Source of the DNA: Paraspadella gotoi
Taxonomy: Eukaryota; Chaetognatha
Length of the DNA stretch: 64,000 nt
Direction: 5' to 3'
Assembly: GCA_051294375.1 (NCBI GenBank)
Contig: CM119263.1
Location: forward strand, 11,120,703 to 11,184,702
Shown here one piece after another: positions 38,586 to 62,600 of the stretch. The translations under genes were made by a program, and so were the position numbers. The notes below the pieces were generated by a model that ran no database searches, was not told where the DNA came from, and saw only the letters and a list, made by a program, of their open reading frames with translations. Positions within the stretch are counted from its first letter, which is position 1, and the number at the start of each line of letters is the position of its first letter.

Positions 38586-39069
38586 CCTCCACTCCGAGAT
38601 GGACTACTCCTTCGACGTGGCCGCCTTCGGATCTCGCCTCCAACTTCCGGGACAGAAAATCGGCGGCGTCTCGGGACTGGGCGCCCCGCCATCGGCGCCC
38701 TCGGGTCTAGCGGCACCGGCTTCGGGAGGCGCTGGTTCGATGGGCGTATCTCCTTCCGGCGGCGGCGCCCCAATGTCGCCGCCGTCCGGTCCGAACGAGG
38801 GAAACTACGCCAACCATTTGACTCTGTCGGGATCGTTCACCAATTTGAGTGAGTTTAAAAATAGACCTCTTCCCTTCCTCGACTTCCCTTCTTCCTCCTC
38901 CGCCCTAATTCTCTAAAAGTCTATTTTTGTCGTTTTGTTTCTCTTTATTTTGGTCGCTTTATGTTGTTGTACCATTTGCTACTCGGCAATTTTCATCGTT
39001 TTCTCACTACCCTCAACCACTTCGCGACCTTTTGCTTCCCCTTGATTCCCTCTCTCTGCTCTTCTCTCA

Positions 39070-39102
<33 letters not shown>

Positions 39103-39916
39103 ATCTTCTCTCTCTTCTCCTCTCTCATCTCTCTTCTGCTCTCTCGTCGGATTGAAGCCTTGACTTCTGATCGGTTTTGACTAAAAATAGTCGCGAATTT
39201 ATGGGACCTTAATCCTCGCTAAATCCTCGACGGCGTTGGGACGAAATAAAAAAGGTTATTTTTCGTTTGTAACCAAATTCTTTTTCACTTTGTCTTTGAC
39301 GTGCCTGAATGCAGACTTACTATATAGACTAATTCATGATATAATCGAGAGAATTTATCCGAATAAGGAATATTAACAATACATTAAATCAATACGTCAA
39401 ATCCAAAGCTGATTAGATATTTCAGTACATAAGCTTTGACACTCTTTCCATTTTTTTTACTTTGACGAGAATATTGACCAATAACCATATTAAATAAGTT
39501 TTCTTTTCTTTCCTTTCCTTTTCCTTTCCTTTCCTTCCTTTCCTTCTCCTTCCTTTTCCTTTCATTTCCTTTCATTTCCCTTCCTTTCCTTTCCTTTCCT
39601 TTCCTTTTCCTTTCCTTTCCTTCCTTTCCTTTTCCTTTCCTTTCCTTTCCTTTCCTTTCCTTTCCATTTCCTATTCCTTTTCCGTTGTCTTTCCCAAAAC
39701 TCTTTCTCACAGCTCAAGACTAATGTTTACACCGCCCGAAATCGAAACCCAAACGAATATATACTCCCCAGTCCCCAGTCCCCCCATTCCCTACTGCCTC
39801 CCCAGTCCCCACTGATACCCTCTGCTTCCCAATGCCTCACTCCCTGCACCCTTTTCTCTGCCACTTATCATATCCACGTTTCTCAGCTCTCGTTTCTCTA
39901 ATCACGACAAATTGTT

Positions 39917-39983
<67 letters not shown>

Positions 39984-40533
39984 TCTCTCTCTATCTCTCT
40001 CTCTCATCTCTCTCCTTCTCTATGACGACGCGAACATAATCGCTTTTCTGCAAGGGATGGAATAAAAAGATTTAAAAAAAAGAATTGAATAAAAAAAAAT
40101 TTAAAAAAAGGAAAAAAAAACCATTATAAAAAAGAATCGAATTTATTGCCGCGAGAATTAAACGACAAGACGTCGACGAAGACAACTAAGGTGACTTTGA
40201 AAAGAAATATTACCTCGTTAATGTAAAATATAATGGAAATAAATCGAAGAAAGTTATAACAAATAAAATTCCGTCGACGCGAAAAACCCAATATTTGTTT
40301 TTTCTTCTTCTTTCTTTCAATCGTTACTTTTTTTTTCCTGATAAAAATCGTAAACCCGACTCTTCTGTTTTCTTTCCGTTTCCATGGCAACAATTGCTTC
40401 TCCCTCCCACCCCTTGCACTTTACTGTTTAGTTTTTTCCTTATCTTCCTTCTTTCTTATCCTCTCCCTCTCATTCTTCTTTTCTACTTCGTTTTAAGAAA
40501 AGAAATCAGATATTATCTTTATCTCGCTGCAGC

Positions 40534-40601
<68 letters not shown>

Positions 40602-40854
40602 TTCTCTCTCTCTCTCTCTCTATCATCTACCTCCCCAACCCCCATCCCTCACCCACCCCTCACCCCATTACTCATCCAAGGGCGCGCCCCCTTTCCCCGA
40701 CGGAATACGAATGTTTACTTTTATTACCTCCGAGTTTCTCGCGCCTTCTTATTATCGTTCCGCCGTCCTTTTTTTTTCTTGTTTCTTATCATCGCTGCCG
40801 TTATCACCTCCGTCATCGTCGTCGTCATATCGTCATCGTTATCATCATTCATTT

Positions 40855-40916
<62 letters not shown>

Positions 40917-41259
40917 TGTCTTTGTAACCGTCTTTGTCGCCTTTACGTGGTTGTAATTGTCATCTTCATCGCAGACACCACATGGTCAGCGTTTCTGTCA
41001 TCGTGACTGTCTTCGTCGCTTTTACTTCGTCGTTATTGTCACCCTCACAGTAGTCAACATATCGTCATCGTGACCCTCATCATCACTGTGAAAATTGTGA
41101 TTTTTTTTGGTACATCTCTATCGCCATCATGATCCTCTTTGTGATCACCATTTCTTCTTTTTTAAGTCTTCCTCAGAATAATTTTTATCATTGTATTTTA
41201 TCTTAGCGTTTGTTACTCGGCTTCACGCTGTCTGACGGTCTTCACATCAACATCATCGT

Positions 41260-41306
<47 letters not shown>

Positions 41307-43399
41307 GCATCATCATTTCCGTCCTCTCTCCATCAACCCCCCGCCTTTTGTTTTTCTCGCCCACAGACGCGGCGTCGCGCGGCGTCTACTCCCTCGACGA
41401 CGCCGCCATCGCGTCCGGCGTCGCGTCCGGCGCTTCCTCTTCGGCGTCCATCTCGTGGGCGACGGGTTTCACGAAGATGGCCAACGCCATTTTGTTGAGG
41501 GACGCCGACAACGACGGATACGTGGCCGGTGGGTTTGAGAGAGAGAGAGAGAGTAGGCCGGGTAGAAGGGATGTTGGAGGTTATGATAAATTATCATGAT
41601 GATTATGATGGGGGTAATGATAATGATATGATGCTTGTTGAGGATGTTGATGATAATGATGAGGATGATTATGATGATGAAAGGAATTAAAATAAGTCGA
41701 TGATGATAGTCTCTGTGAGAATGACGATAACCATAATAACAATGATGACGATGATTTGAAAAACAAAAATATTACGACGACGCCGACGACGACGACGGCA
41801 ATATATTCAATTTTGGGGCGCGACGACGATAAAAAATTGACAATGACGACGACGACGCTTCCAACGACGCGAGGGAGAAGTCTTATGTAAATGACGATGA
41901 TGATGATGATGATGATGATAATGCTGATGATGCGACGGTGTCAACAACGACGACGATGATATCCGAGGATGGAGATCCCAGTCTCTCGCCCGGGGAATCC
42001 CTCGATCCTTAAGATTGATCCAAAGGGTAAACATTGGCATCGACTTGTGTGTTTTTTTTTTTTCACAAAGTCGTTATGATCGGGATCTGCTTTCTGGTAG
42101 AGATACAGTTGGTCGCCTTTTTGTCTCTCCGTCGTCGTCGTCGTCGTCGTCGTCGTCCGAATACTGCGGGATCGATTCTTGTTAAAAATACAGTAAATTC
42201 TCGAAACGACTCCGTAATGACAGGGCCTCTGCTTTATTTAGAGGAAACGATTTAATACATTTTCTTTTTTATGTCGTAGATTTTCGGCGCGAAAAACCAA
42301 TTCCGGTTCTGAGATTATGTCGAAAAAAAAAAGAAAATGGCGCTTTCAACCCCGCCTTTCTTTTTAACCTTATTTTCTTAGATTTTACGCTTTCTTTTTC
42401 TTTCCTTTTGTCCGTTTTATCTCCTTCCTCCCTCACATTTTTCTACCTTCCTTTTCATATTTCTTTTCTCTTTTCCTTTATCTCCTCCATTTTATTCTCT
42501 CTCTTCATTCCCGTTTTCTCGGACCTGACCCTCCAAGCTTTGCCATTTTCTTCTCCATTTTATTCTCTTTCTTCATTCCCGTTTTCTCGGACTTGACCCT
42601 CCAAGCTTTGCCATTTTCTTCTCCATTTTATTCTCTCTCTTCATTTCCATTTTCTAGGACCTAACCTTCCTAGCTTTGCCATTTTCTTCTCCATTTTATT
42701 CTCTCTCTTCTTCCTCTTTCCTCCACCCTTTTCTTTTCAGTTCTTCCCCATTTTCTCTCTCTTCCTCCTTTACCTTTTCCCCGTCTTCTTTACGATCCAT
42801 TTCCGCTTTTTCAATCTTCCTCCGTCGATGAGATTGAAAAAACCTGAATCAGAATGACTCGACGACTTTTCTCGATCGAGCTCTGGAATCGGGAGTGACG
42901 CCGCTGATTGCCATTAATTTGGGGATTTAGGAGTGTTGAAATTCGTCTGTGTTCAAAGTGCCGTATTTTGTGAGTTTGGTTGGAATGGGTTGATTGAAAT
43001 TAAAGAGTGCCGTTACTCATTTGCTAAAGCTAAATTTCCGACTAAAGTAAACTTATTTTTTTCTCTTTCAGTCGATAAAATCGTTGATGTCGTTCGATCC
43101 TACAACGAAATTTATCAACTGGGAATCACAGATAAAATATTAGAAGAATCGCTCAAGGTAATCGAATCGTGTTTCTAATGAGTCATCGATCAAATAACAA
43201 AAAAAAAACCCGGTTTTTATCAATAAGTCCGGCAATCAATCATACCTTTGAATCAATCTCCCCAGACAATCAATCTCACGCCGTCACGACTCACCGTTTC
43301 TTTTAACAGAGTTGTTCCAACGGAATTCACGCCGACGTAGAGACTCTGTTGCGAATCCTCACGGCCAATACAACGCCTGCCGACTTCAACAACGCCTGA
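38586..43399 (+). CDS. C-terminal four exons: Gly/Ser/Pro-rich tail plus EF-hand, ends at a stop
   Basis: Exons 38586-38848, 41367-41528, 43072-43157 and 43310-43399; strong donors, all phases agree, 199 codons plus TGA. Exon 1 reads MDYSFDVAAFGSRLQLPGQK, then a Gly/Ala/Ser/Pro-rich linker. Exon 2 has VYSLDDAAIAS and KMANAILLRDADNDGYVA. Exon 3 continues VDKIVDVVRSYNEIYQLGI, so the intron splits an EF-hand-like loop DADNDGYVAVDK: Asp at 1, 3 and 5 and Gly at 6, but Lys instead of Glu at 12. Exon 4 is a short helix-like end with NNA before the stop. The first exon accepts phase 2 from 23646, making this the likely cytosolic tail of the membrane protein. Alternatively it is a separate gene starting at ATG 38599 (good context). 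Confidence 0.75.
39502..39666. repeat. (TTTCC)n pentanucleotide repeat
   Basis: About 30 imperfect TTTCC/TTTTCC units. Confidence 0.95.
40855..40916. repeat. (ATC)n microsatellite
   Basis: About 20 ATC units; poly-Ile, poly-Ser and poly-His ORFs here are artefacts. Confidence 0.97.
41261..41306. repeat. (ATC)n microsatellite close to an acceptor
   Basis: About 15 ATC units, 60 bp before the exon at 41367. Confidence 0.97.
41529..43071. other. Intron with GA(T/C)-rich repeats and a minisatellite
   Basis: Contains interrupted GATGAT/GACGAC sequence at 41590-41960, (GTC)n at 42131-42157 and the 68-bp minisatellite at 42487-42712. No exon recognised. Confidence 0.75.
42487..42712. repeat. 68-bp minisatellite, about 3.3 copies
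   Basis: The unit contains TCCATTTTATTCTCTCTCTT and GGACCTGACCCTCC, with the latter at 42521, 42589 and 42657 (exact 68-bp spacing). The third copy is more diverged. Confidence 0.9.
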
Positions 43400-54181
<10,782 letters not shown>

Positions 54182-54301
54182 TCTAATTTTGACTAGAAAG
54201 TCCAACACTATTGCGAAATGTTGAAGAGGAAAAACGTGAAAATCTTTGATATGTTTTTTTACTCAAATCGAACTTAACGGTTTTGTTTTATTATTTATGT
54301 A

Positions 54302-54307
54302 AATAAA
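54302..54307 (+). promoter_or_regulatory. Candidate poly(A) signal of the M13 peptidase gene
   Basis: AATAAA lies about 120 bp after the TAA stop at 54179-54181, in AT-rich sequence. It is the first canonical hexamer after the stop, so it is a reasonable cleavage signal. Motif only. Confidence 0.5.
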
Positions 54308-54563
54308 ATAAATTTTGTATGTTTATTTAAATGTAATCGATATTTGTGCTTCAACCTTGTTACTACATGGGATCGAAACGTTGACCTTATTTCCAATATT
54401 GAATATTTGCTAAATCCCTCAATAACCTAAGTGCTGCCAACGAAGGAAAAGAATAAATCTTAAGACAGGAATTTCAAAGAAAAGGACTTTGAATAAATCT
54501 AGTTTCCTTGAACCACAGAAATGGAATTCATGGCCTAAGGCATTGATTCCGGAGACATTTACG

Positions 54564-54696
<133 letters not shown>

Positions 54697-56274
54697 TGCA
54701 CGTTTTTGCACGGTGGCAGAAAGGAAACCGTTGAGGAAGGAGGAGCGCCCTGGCGTTCACGCAACGGGAAAAGGAAGAGCGCAGGAGGAGGAAGAGGACC
54801 CGGGAGGCGGAGTAATGATGTAGAGCGACGAGAGAAAGGGAAATGGGCAAAACCTCAATTAAGGAACACGAACAGAGCGAGAGAGAGAGAGAGAAAGAGA
54901 AAGAAAAAGAGAGAGAGAGAGAGATTGGAAACAAAAAGCAAAACGCAACGTCCGCCCTACTTTTCTATTCCATCGAATTTCGTCTTGAAAATGGAGGCCG
55001 GTTTTTTTTTTCTCTTTTTCTTCTATGGAATCGACAGCTTCGCTCTCTCGCGGCCAACGTTGCGTAATCGAGGACACCATGAGGGCGACGGTCCGGTTAC
55101 ATCGTCGACTTCAGTGATCCATGCGTCATCTTTGTGACCGGATGTCATCCGAGAATTCCGGCCTCGTTTCTTTTTTCGCAAAATGTCTAAGATTTGAAAA
55201 AACGTCGAAATAGATCTGAAATCAACTTGGTTTATGTAGATGATAAATTGAAGACCAACCACTGAGTAAGATAGATTATTAAAGTTAAAGCATATTATTT
55301 ACATGCATACTGCATGTATGCACAATGCATAGTGCATATTTCGATATTAACGTAGAATATTGCGCTCCAGGAATATTAGAAGAAAAGCGAAACTTGGAAT
55401 TACTCGAAATCACCTCGATACGTTTTGAGACATAACTTACGACCTAGTAAATATTCAATTCACCAATTTAAAAATTAGTACCTCTGACGGAGTCGAGCGA
55501 TGCGACCTGCAATCTTGACCGCCATCTTCCGACAAAAACCCATTTCGAGCTTCTTTTGATTAATGACTCGCCGCGTTAAGCGTCATCAGATCTTTTTCGC
55601 GATAACAATTACTTTCGTCGGCCTCTCGTAAATCTCGACTGGATACAGCGGGATCGATTAGTATCCAAGAATTTTTGATAAATTTTTTTGCGAAAGTTCT
55701 CTTTGTGAATTTTCTTATTATTTAAAAAAAAAATATATATATATAAACGCAAAAATACTTAACCAATTTGACTGTGTCGGTGTCTTATCTTTTTTTCTCC
55801 CCTTTTGAACCTCTCAGCTTAATTCCTGATCGTTGGATGCCGGACAACTCGCGGTCTTCCCGTCCCCGAGGGGGGTAAAACCCCCTCTTTCACCCCTTCC
55901 TCTCCCCCATCCCCCCCTTCTTTTCGACGTACTCCTCCTCTTCCCCCTCCGGGTCACCCTCCTCTCGAAATGCGGAGAGGCGGCCGTCGCTCTTCAACTC
56001 CGGATTTTTTTTTCATTTTGACTTTAACTTTCGCAAGAATCGAATCCAAACGACTTTTTACCCAATTCTTTTCCGCTTCTCGTTTTTAAATTTTTTTCCT
56101 TTTTTTTTCCACCACCGAACTTTACTCCCCTTCCTTCCCGCATCCCGTCTTTCCAATTCTCATCATTTTTAACTTTCTCTTTCCGATTTACCCACATTCA
56201 AACTCGCTCCTCTGCCCTTTCAAACGCACCCCCCCATCCATTACCCCCCACTCCCTCGGCCCCGAAGTCCCGCC

Positions 56275-56611
56275 ATGCCGAATCCGACGCCGCCACCGGC
56301 GTCAAGACTCGAGAAAAGCCTTTCGCAACCACAACAACAACAACAATCGCAAGAACCAAAACGATCTCAACGAAAACTAACGGAGAAACCGAAAGAGAAA
56401 AACCGCTTCGCCGTCGCGTCGGGATTGACGACAGCGTCGACAGCATCAGCAGAGGCGGCGCCGGCGACGCTGTACGCCAAAAAGACGACGTCGACGAAAT
56501 CGCTTCCGGCGTCATCGTCATCGTCGTCGTCGTCTCGAACGAGAGGTCTCCTTCCTTCGGCCTCGGACAAGACGCTGGCTCCGTTCGCTTCGCTCGCCAC
56601 GCCCACTAACG
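56275..56611 (+). CDS. Probable first coding exon of the NIM1-type kinase (low-complexity N-terminus)
   Basis: An ATG in good context (cgccATGc) opens a 112-codon segment rich in Gln, Lys, Ala, Ser and Thr, with a run of eight or nine serines, ending at a donor after the G at 56611 (phase 1). The acceptor at 57469-57470 accepts phase 1 and joins it in frame to the second exon. No domain is visible; it would be a disordered N-terminal extension. The other reading starts at ATG 57464 and drops this exon. RNA evidence would decide between them. Confidence 0.5.
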
Positions 56612-59600
56612 GTTCGACGCAGATTCGACGTTGGCCTCGTCGTCGTCGTCGTGGTCGATCTCACCTGCGCCGCCGGTTCCACTCCATCCCTCCCACGCAA
56701 TCGCCCCCCCATAAAAAAATAAATGCTCAACGCGAGGCTTTCGTCGCGCACCCCCGCCCACGCTTTCCTTCTCGCTCTCTCTCGCTCTCTTTCTAGCTCT
56801 CTCTTTCTCACATTATCTTTCGGATTCCATCGGATTCTCGTTTCTTCCCTCGATTGGTCTTTTTTCTTTTGACATTGGCGTCTCTTGACTAAATTCACCC
56901 AAAAAATTTTCCTGGAAACGTACGTTTCCTCTCTTACGCGGTCGCCACCGCGGAAACTCCCGCCTCTTACGCTCACCCTCCCGTCCGCGATTTTTAACGA
57001 GTCGCTCTCTTATTCCATTTTCATTCGTCGCCTTTTCATTCTTCGTCGTATTTTCGTCGTTTATAATCGCGTCTGTTCGTCATTCGTCTCATACATCTTC
57101 ATATCTCATTTTAATTCGTTGTTTCGTTGTTACTCGGGTTTTGTTTAAGATACATCGAGTAGACAATCAGCGCCTCCGCGTTTCGTTATTTTAAGGCGAC
57201 ACCTTTGGCTAATTTTCGTCAAAGCGCCTCCCTCAAGGCGCAGGGCCGTCAACTCTCATTTCTTCCTTTTGTTCCATCTATCCAAATTTTTATCACATCA
57301 CTTCATATCTCTCTTTCTTCCATCGTCACTTGACTTTCTGTTTCACTTTTTATTTCAATTGTCACTTTTGTCATTTTGTGCTTCATCAAAAGTCTCGTCG
57401 TCACCCCATCAATTCACTCCGATCTATCGAAGATCCTGTTGTCACTCCCGACACTCCGTCATCATGTCAGCGTCGCAGCGCCCGCGGCAGAGCAAATCTG
57501 CGCCGCGGGTTCAACTAAAAAGCACGGGTGCGCTATATGGTCTGAGTTTAGCTTTTAGATTAAAAAAAATATATATATTGTAATAAACTCATCACACATC
57601 ACATAAATTTCGTGGTTTTGTTTAAGAAAAGCATTGTGTCCCAGTTGTCACACTGTCTAATGAAACAACGAAAAATATAAAAGAAAAAAAATCAACATTA
57701 ACTTGTATCAACGTTATTTTTCAGGTCTGAGCAATCAAGTTTCTCTCAAAAGCGCCGCACCGGAAGTAGCCACTCCCTCCGGAAAAAGCAAACTCGTCAA
57801 AGGTCTTTCACCGAACTTTCCCATCGTATTTTATATCGTATTTCAAAATTTATGTAAATCTGTATATTGCGTGTATACTGTATAATATAAAGTGTNNNNN
57901 NNNNNAAATCTGTATATTGTGTGTATACTGTATAATATACAGTGTATATATATCTTCATTTTCAGCTCGAGACAAAGACAAGAAGAAAACAAAGGGGAGC
58001 AAGTCGGAACCGTCTCTTCGTCGGGAAAAAGTCAGTCAAGGATTACCGCCTCCAAGAAAACTCACCACCTTCGAGCAGCTGTGCAAGGACCTTACCTCCA
58101 ACCAGACAGCTCAGAAGCAGGTGAGTCGGGACTTTCTTCCTGATGGTTGAATTCGTTGTACTTCGGCCAAATACGTCTTTCCCTTTTCCTTTTCCAATTC
58201 AGGTGACACTAGGCAAACGCATCGGTTTCTACAGACTTCGTGAGGAACTTGGATCCGGGAATTTTTCTCAAGTGAAGATGGGTCTGCATAGTCTCACCCG
58301 CGACAAGGTAAACGTCCCTGAAAACTGAAAAGTCGACGTTGATTCGTAAATAGTTAAAAGTGAGATCTCGTCAATCTAAAACCTAAGACGAAAAACTCAA
58401 CGGTTAAAGGCGGTGTTCTCGCTGACGATCGCTTCCTACATCCTTTCCAACCCAAAAAAATTCCCAAATCCCCAAATCCTAACGCCGCAATCAGGTGGCC
58501 ATCAAAATCATCGACAAGACGAAATTAGATCAACGAACTCAACGACTTTTGTCGCGCGAAATTTCGTCCATGGAAAGACTCCATCATCCCAATATCATTC
58601 GCCTTTTTGAGGTGAGGCGAATAAACTTACCTGGCCGCAATGACCATTGCGATTCACCATTATTAATTAATAATTATTAATAATTATAATTATTAATGGC
58701 ATTAACCGTTAACAGGTCGTAGAGACGATGGGCAAACTTCACATCGTCATGGAATACGCGGACGGGGGAGAACTCTACACTAAAGTCACTCAATCTGGAA
58801 GACTCAACGAGAGGGACGTCAAACCGCTCTTTGCCCAAGTGGGTCTTCATTCTTTTTTCGATAGATTAATATGATTTTTTTTTATTAATTGCCTAATTGT
58901 CTTATACTCGCTTATACCTAACCAGGTTGTCGCGGCCGCCCACCACATGCACGAGCGCCACATCGTGCACCGCGACATTAAAGCGGAGAACGTCTTCCTA
59001 TCCTTCCCCGCGGGCGGCAGCGGAGGCGGCGGCAGTCTGTCCCGCGCAGCTGTCAAGGTCGGCGACTTTGGCTTCTCTACACTTGCGCCGCAGCAGCAAA
59101 GGCTCAATACCTTCTGTGGATCGCCGCCGTACGCAGCACCGGAGCTGTTTAAGGTTGGTTTGAGTTTGATGCATAGGTTTGGGGGTTTTTGGATAATCTA
59201 CGATCAGTGTCCGTTAAATCTTAAATTAATTTTTTCTCTTTCGGCGACAAACTATTTTAATATTAACTTCTCTGTATGGTTTCGTCGGACATATTCCGGT
59301 TTTCAAATTTCTAGAGCATTTTTTTGGGGGAAATACTTTTGAAATAAAAAACAACTCACTTTCTTGGTTATGCCGGGTTGTCTTTAATTTTAAAACAGAG
59401 AAAGTTTTACCCTTTAAGGCAGGTAATGTAAAAATGAGTAAGATTAGTCGCCAAAGTTACTCTTTGCTTGCGATAGCTTCGGTCGGCTCAGTTTATTTAG
59501 GGAGAAAATAATTTTAAATAATTTAAACAAAGTCAGGAATATGAATTTGCTTCTAATGGCTTTGATACCCAGCATATATTTTTTAAGAGGATCATTTTAC

Positions 59601-62600
59601 AGTCCTGTGCAAAAATATAGGACACCCTCAAACATTGTGCAAATAAATCTTGTCAGATTCCTATATAATAAAAAAATAATATAGGTTAATAATCTTTATA
59701 ACAAGTTTGAGCAAATTAATTAACTGATTAATTATTTGATTTATTAATACATCCTGCATATACATTTAATATAAAAGGAAAAAGAAGCATAATCAATTAG
59801 TGAAACAGGTTTTTTGTTTTTTCCATTTAAACTCATTTCCACTCAAACTATTTCCTGTTCAATCACACACTTTCCTACCCACATACAAAATTCCAGGTCA
59901 ATCAGCCCATCCACTCATGAGCAATTGGTGTTCAAATAGTGAATATATTTTTTTTGTTTTTTCCATTTAAACTCTTTTCCACTTGGACGATTACATCGAA
60001 ACTTATATCCACTCAATCACACACTTACCTATCCACACACAAAATTTTATTCAAATCCATCCATCTAATCACGAGTAATTGGTGTTTTTTTGCTAAGGTG
60101 GGACGGACGGACGAACGGACAGACGGACGACGGACATCATTTTTTTTGCATAATTTATCATTGTATTAATCCTTTCTTTTGTTGTTTGTTGAGATTAATT
60201 AGAAACGAAAATTTTTGTGGAACAACAATAAAGTTTATTTTTGTTCCACGAAAATTTTCGTTTCTAATTAAGCATAATTTATCATAATTTGATGTTCTGA
60301 CATGATATAAGTTAGTGCCCGACAATATTGAGGGGGCGGACCGACGGACCGACAAAGTGAATTATAGAGTCGGGATCTGCTGATGAGCAGAGCCGACTAA
60401 AAACTATTAGTATAAATTTTATTAAATTTTAGCTATCTATTTGTAAGCAATAATTTTTTAAAAGTAACTACTCAAACAGAAAGTTAAAACGGAAGAAAAT
60501 TAACATATTTTTAACCTTTTGTATTGAGGGTATTATATGACTCAACCAATTTTTTTTAACTGATACATATGAATTTTTTTTATAAAAATCCATATTTTTA
60601 ATTTTAAATTTTTTAATAATATATTCTTTTAACTTATACATATAGCTTCCCTTTATAAAAATATACATTTATTATTTATATTTTTTAAAAATATATGATA
60701 CATACAATACACGCAATTCAAGATTTAAGAGTGTCCTCTTTTTTTTTGCACAGGACTGTATTGAACCCTATATAATAATGAGGCATGTTATTTGTATATT
60801 TATGAATTTATGAATTAACTAAAGCTTATAGAGTATTTCTAAAACAAAAACGGGTTTTATTGCCACAAAAAATTATAGTCAATATAAAATGTATCAAAAA
60901 TTTATCTTCTATATTGATATAATTAAACAATTTACAATATGAGCATGAAGATTTGGCTTTTTCTACATAAAATAGTTAACATTTGATAAAAAACCTTTTT
61001 ACACCTTTTTGGCCCGACCAAGTTTTTTTATCCATCCAAAACAGACAAAACCGAAAAAACATGTTTACGGTTTTCTTTCCGTCTCATCGCCATCAAAAGA
61101 AAACATTTCTTTTCCCTTTTTTTCTCTTTCCTCCAACCGCGTGCTTGGTGTCACCAACTCCACCAACCTCCCCCTTCTTTCCCCCACTTCACACCGAACA
61201 CCGACAAACATTCTCACGTGCTTCCATTTTGACACGCCTTGCACTCTCTCCCTCACTCTCCCGACACACACAACCCTTCACATCCTGGCAGGACGCGTCC
61301 TACGTGGGCGTCGGCGTTGACGTGTGGGCCATGGGCGTCCTTCTCTTCTTCATGGTGACGTCCCAGATGCCGTTCCGGGCCGATACCGTTGCCAAACTCA
61401 AGACGGTCATCCTCGCGGGCGACTTCGACATCCCGTCCTACGTCTCCGACGACTGCAAGACGCTCATTCGGAGCATACTCAGGCAGAACCCCGAGGAGAG
61501 GTGGGTGTTGGTGGAGTTCGAGGGGGACGAAGAACTTGCCTTCTCTTTTCCAGTTTTTCTCTTCATCAGTGACTTCTCACGGTTTTCCCTCCTTTTTTTT
61601 GCCCAGAATCACCATTAAAGAAATGACGACGACGTCTCCCTTCCTCCGCAACCAACGCTTCCCCTCCGCCCTTCGCCCCTTTTACACCCCTGGGGGTCGC
61701 GGGGCCAAAGAGCTCGCCCTCGCCGCTTCCCACTCCGTCTCGGAGAGCGAGGGGACGGCGTCGGCGGCGCCGCTTCCGTCCAACCGGTGCGGCGGAAGCG
61801 TGGCGCCGCCGCTGCATTGCACGCCATCAAGGTGTGTTTGAACAAACGATAGAAGAAAAGCACAAGATCGGGATTTCTCATTCTCTCGATTCATTTCCTA
61901 AACTAAAGCCCATTCTTCTTCGTGACAAATTCGTTTTCTCAACTTCTTTCCCCCCTGCTGATTCTTCTTTTTCTGTTTCTACGTATTCAATTTATAATAT
62001 TTTTTTATTACGGCCTAAAGAAGTCTGATAACTTATTCATTATTACCTTTTAACAGAAATCCGGACAAATTCACTACCACGTTTGAAGACGAAGAAAATG
62101 AAACGAGGGATATTCTCTTTTCTTTAGGTAATTTGATACTAATCTATGTTTTGTTCAGTGACGGTTAACTCGCCATTTTCCAGCGGTGTATCGGAATTTG
62201 ACCCAAACTGCATTTCTGACCCATATCCCATCGATCCCTCCATCTTGTTTCGACTCAAGGCATAACGGAGGCCCACCTCCGCCAAGTCCGCCTCCGCGAC
62301 GCCCGTTCGTCTGTGACCGGCGTCTTTCGCATCGTCCTCCACCGCGTGCAGAAGCGTCGGATGTTAATGGCGGAGTCTTCCGGTGTGTGGGGCGACGCCG
62401 ACGCGGGGAGCGGCTCTCTCGGCGCCGCGGGATACCCGCGCCCGAAGAATCCGACGACCCAAACGACGCCCAAGTCCAGCCCTAAGTTCCCCAAACGGAG
62501 TTGGGGCGCGGGACTCGGCAGCCCCAAACTCTGGTCCAAGATGAGGCATGGCGCTTCGGAAGGAAACGGCGCCGGCGGGGCTTGCTCTTCGGATTCCCGA

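Larger units (their letters stand above)
38849..41366. other. Intron packed with simple repeats
   Basis: Between two phase-matched exons. Contains (TTTCC)n at 39502-39666, (CT)n at 39922-39976 and 40535-40598, and (ATC)n at 40855-40916 and 41261-41306. No additional exon recognised. Confidence 0.75.
59600..60758. mobile_element. Tc1/mariner-like non-autonomous element in the kinase intron
   Basis: The left end reads CAGTCCTGTGCAAAAA, followed by ATAGGACAC. The right end is its reverse complement (GTGTCC, poly-T, TTTGCACAGGACTG). Both are flanked by TA, the target duplicated by Tc1/mariner transposases. The 1159-bp interior is AT-rich, has no transposase ORF, and contains two tandem copies of a roughly 137-bp unit and a long hairpin. 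It lies within intron 59154-61291 and does not touch exons. Confidence 0.75.

Noticed and set aside
40779-41006. Poly-His/poly-Ile protein
   Set aside because: (ATC)n microsatellite read in different frames, inside an intron.
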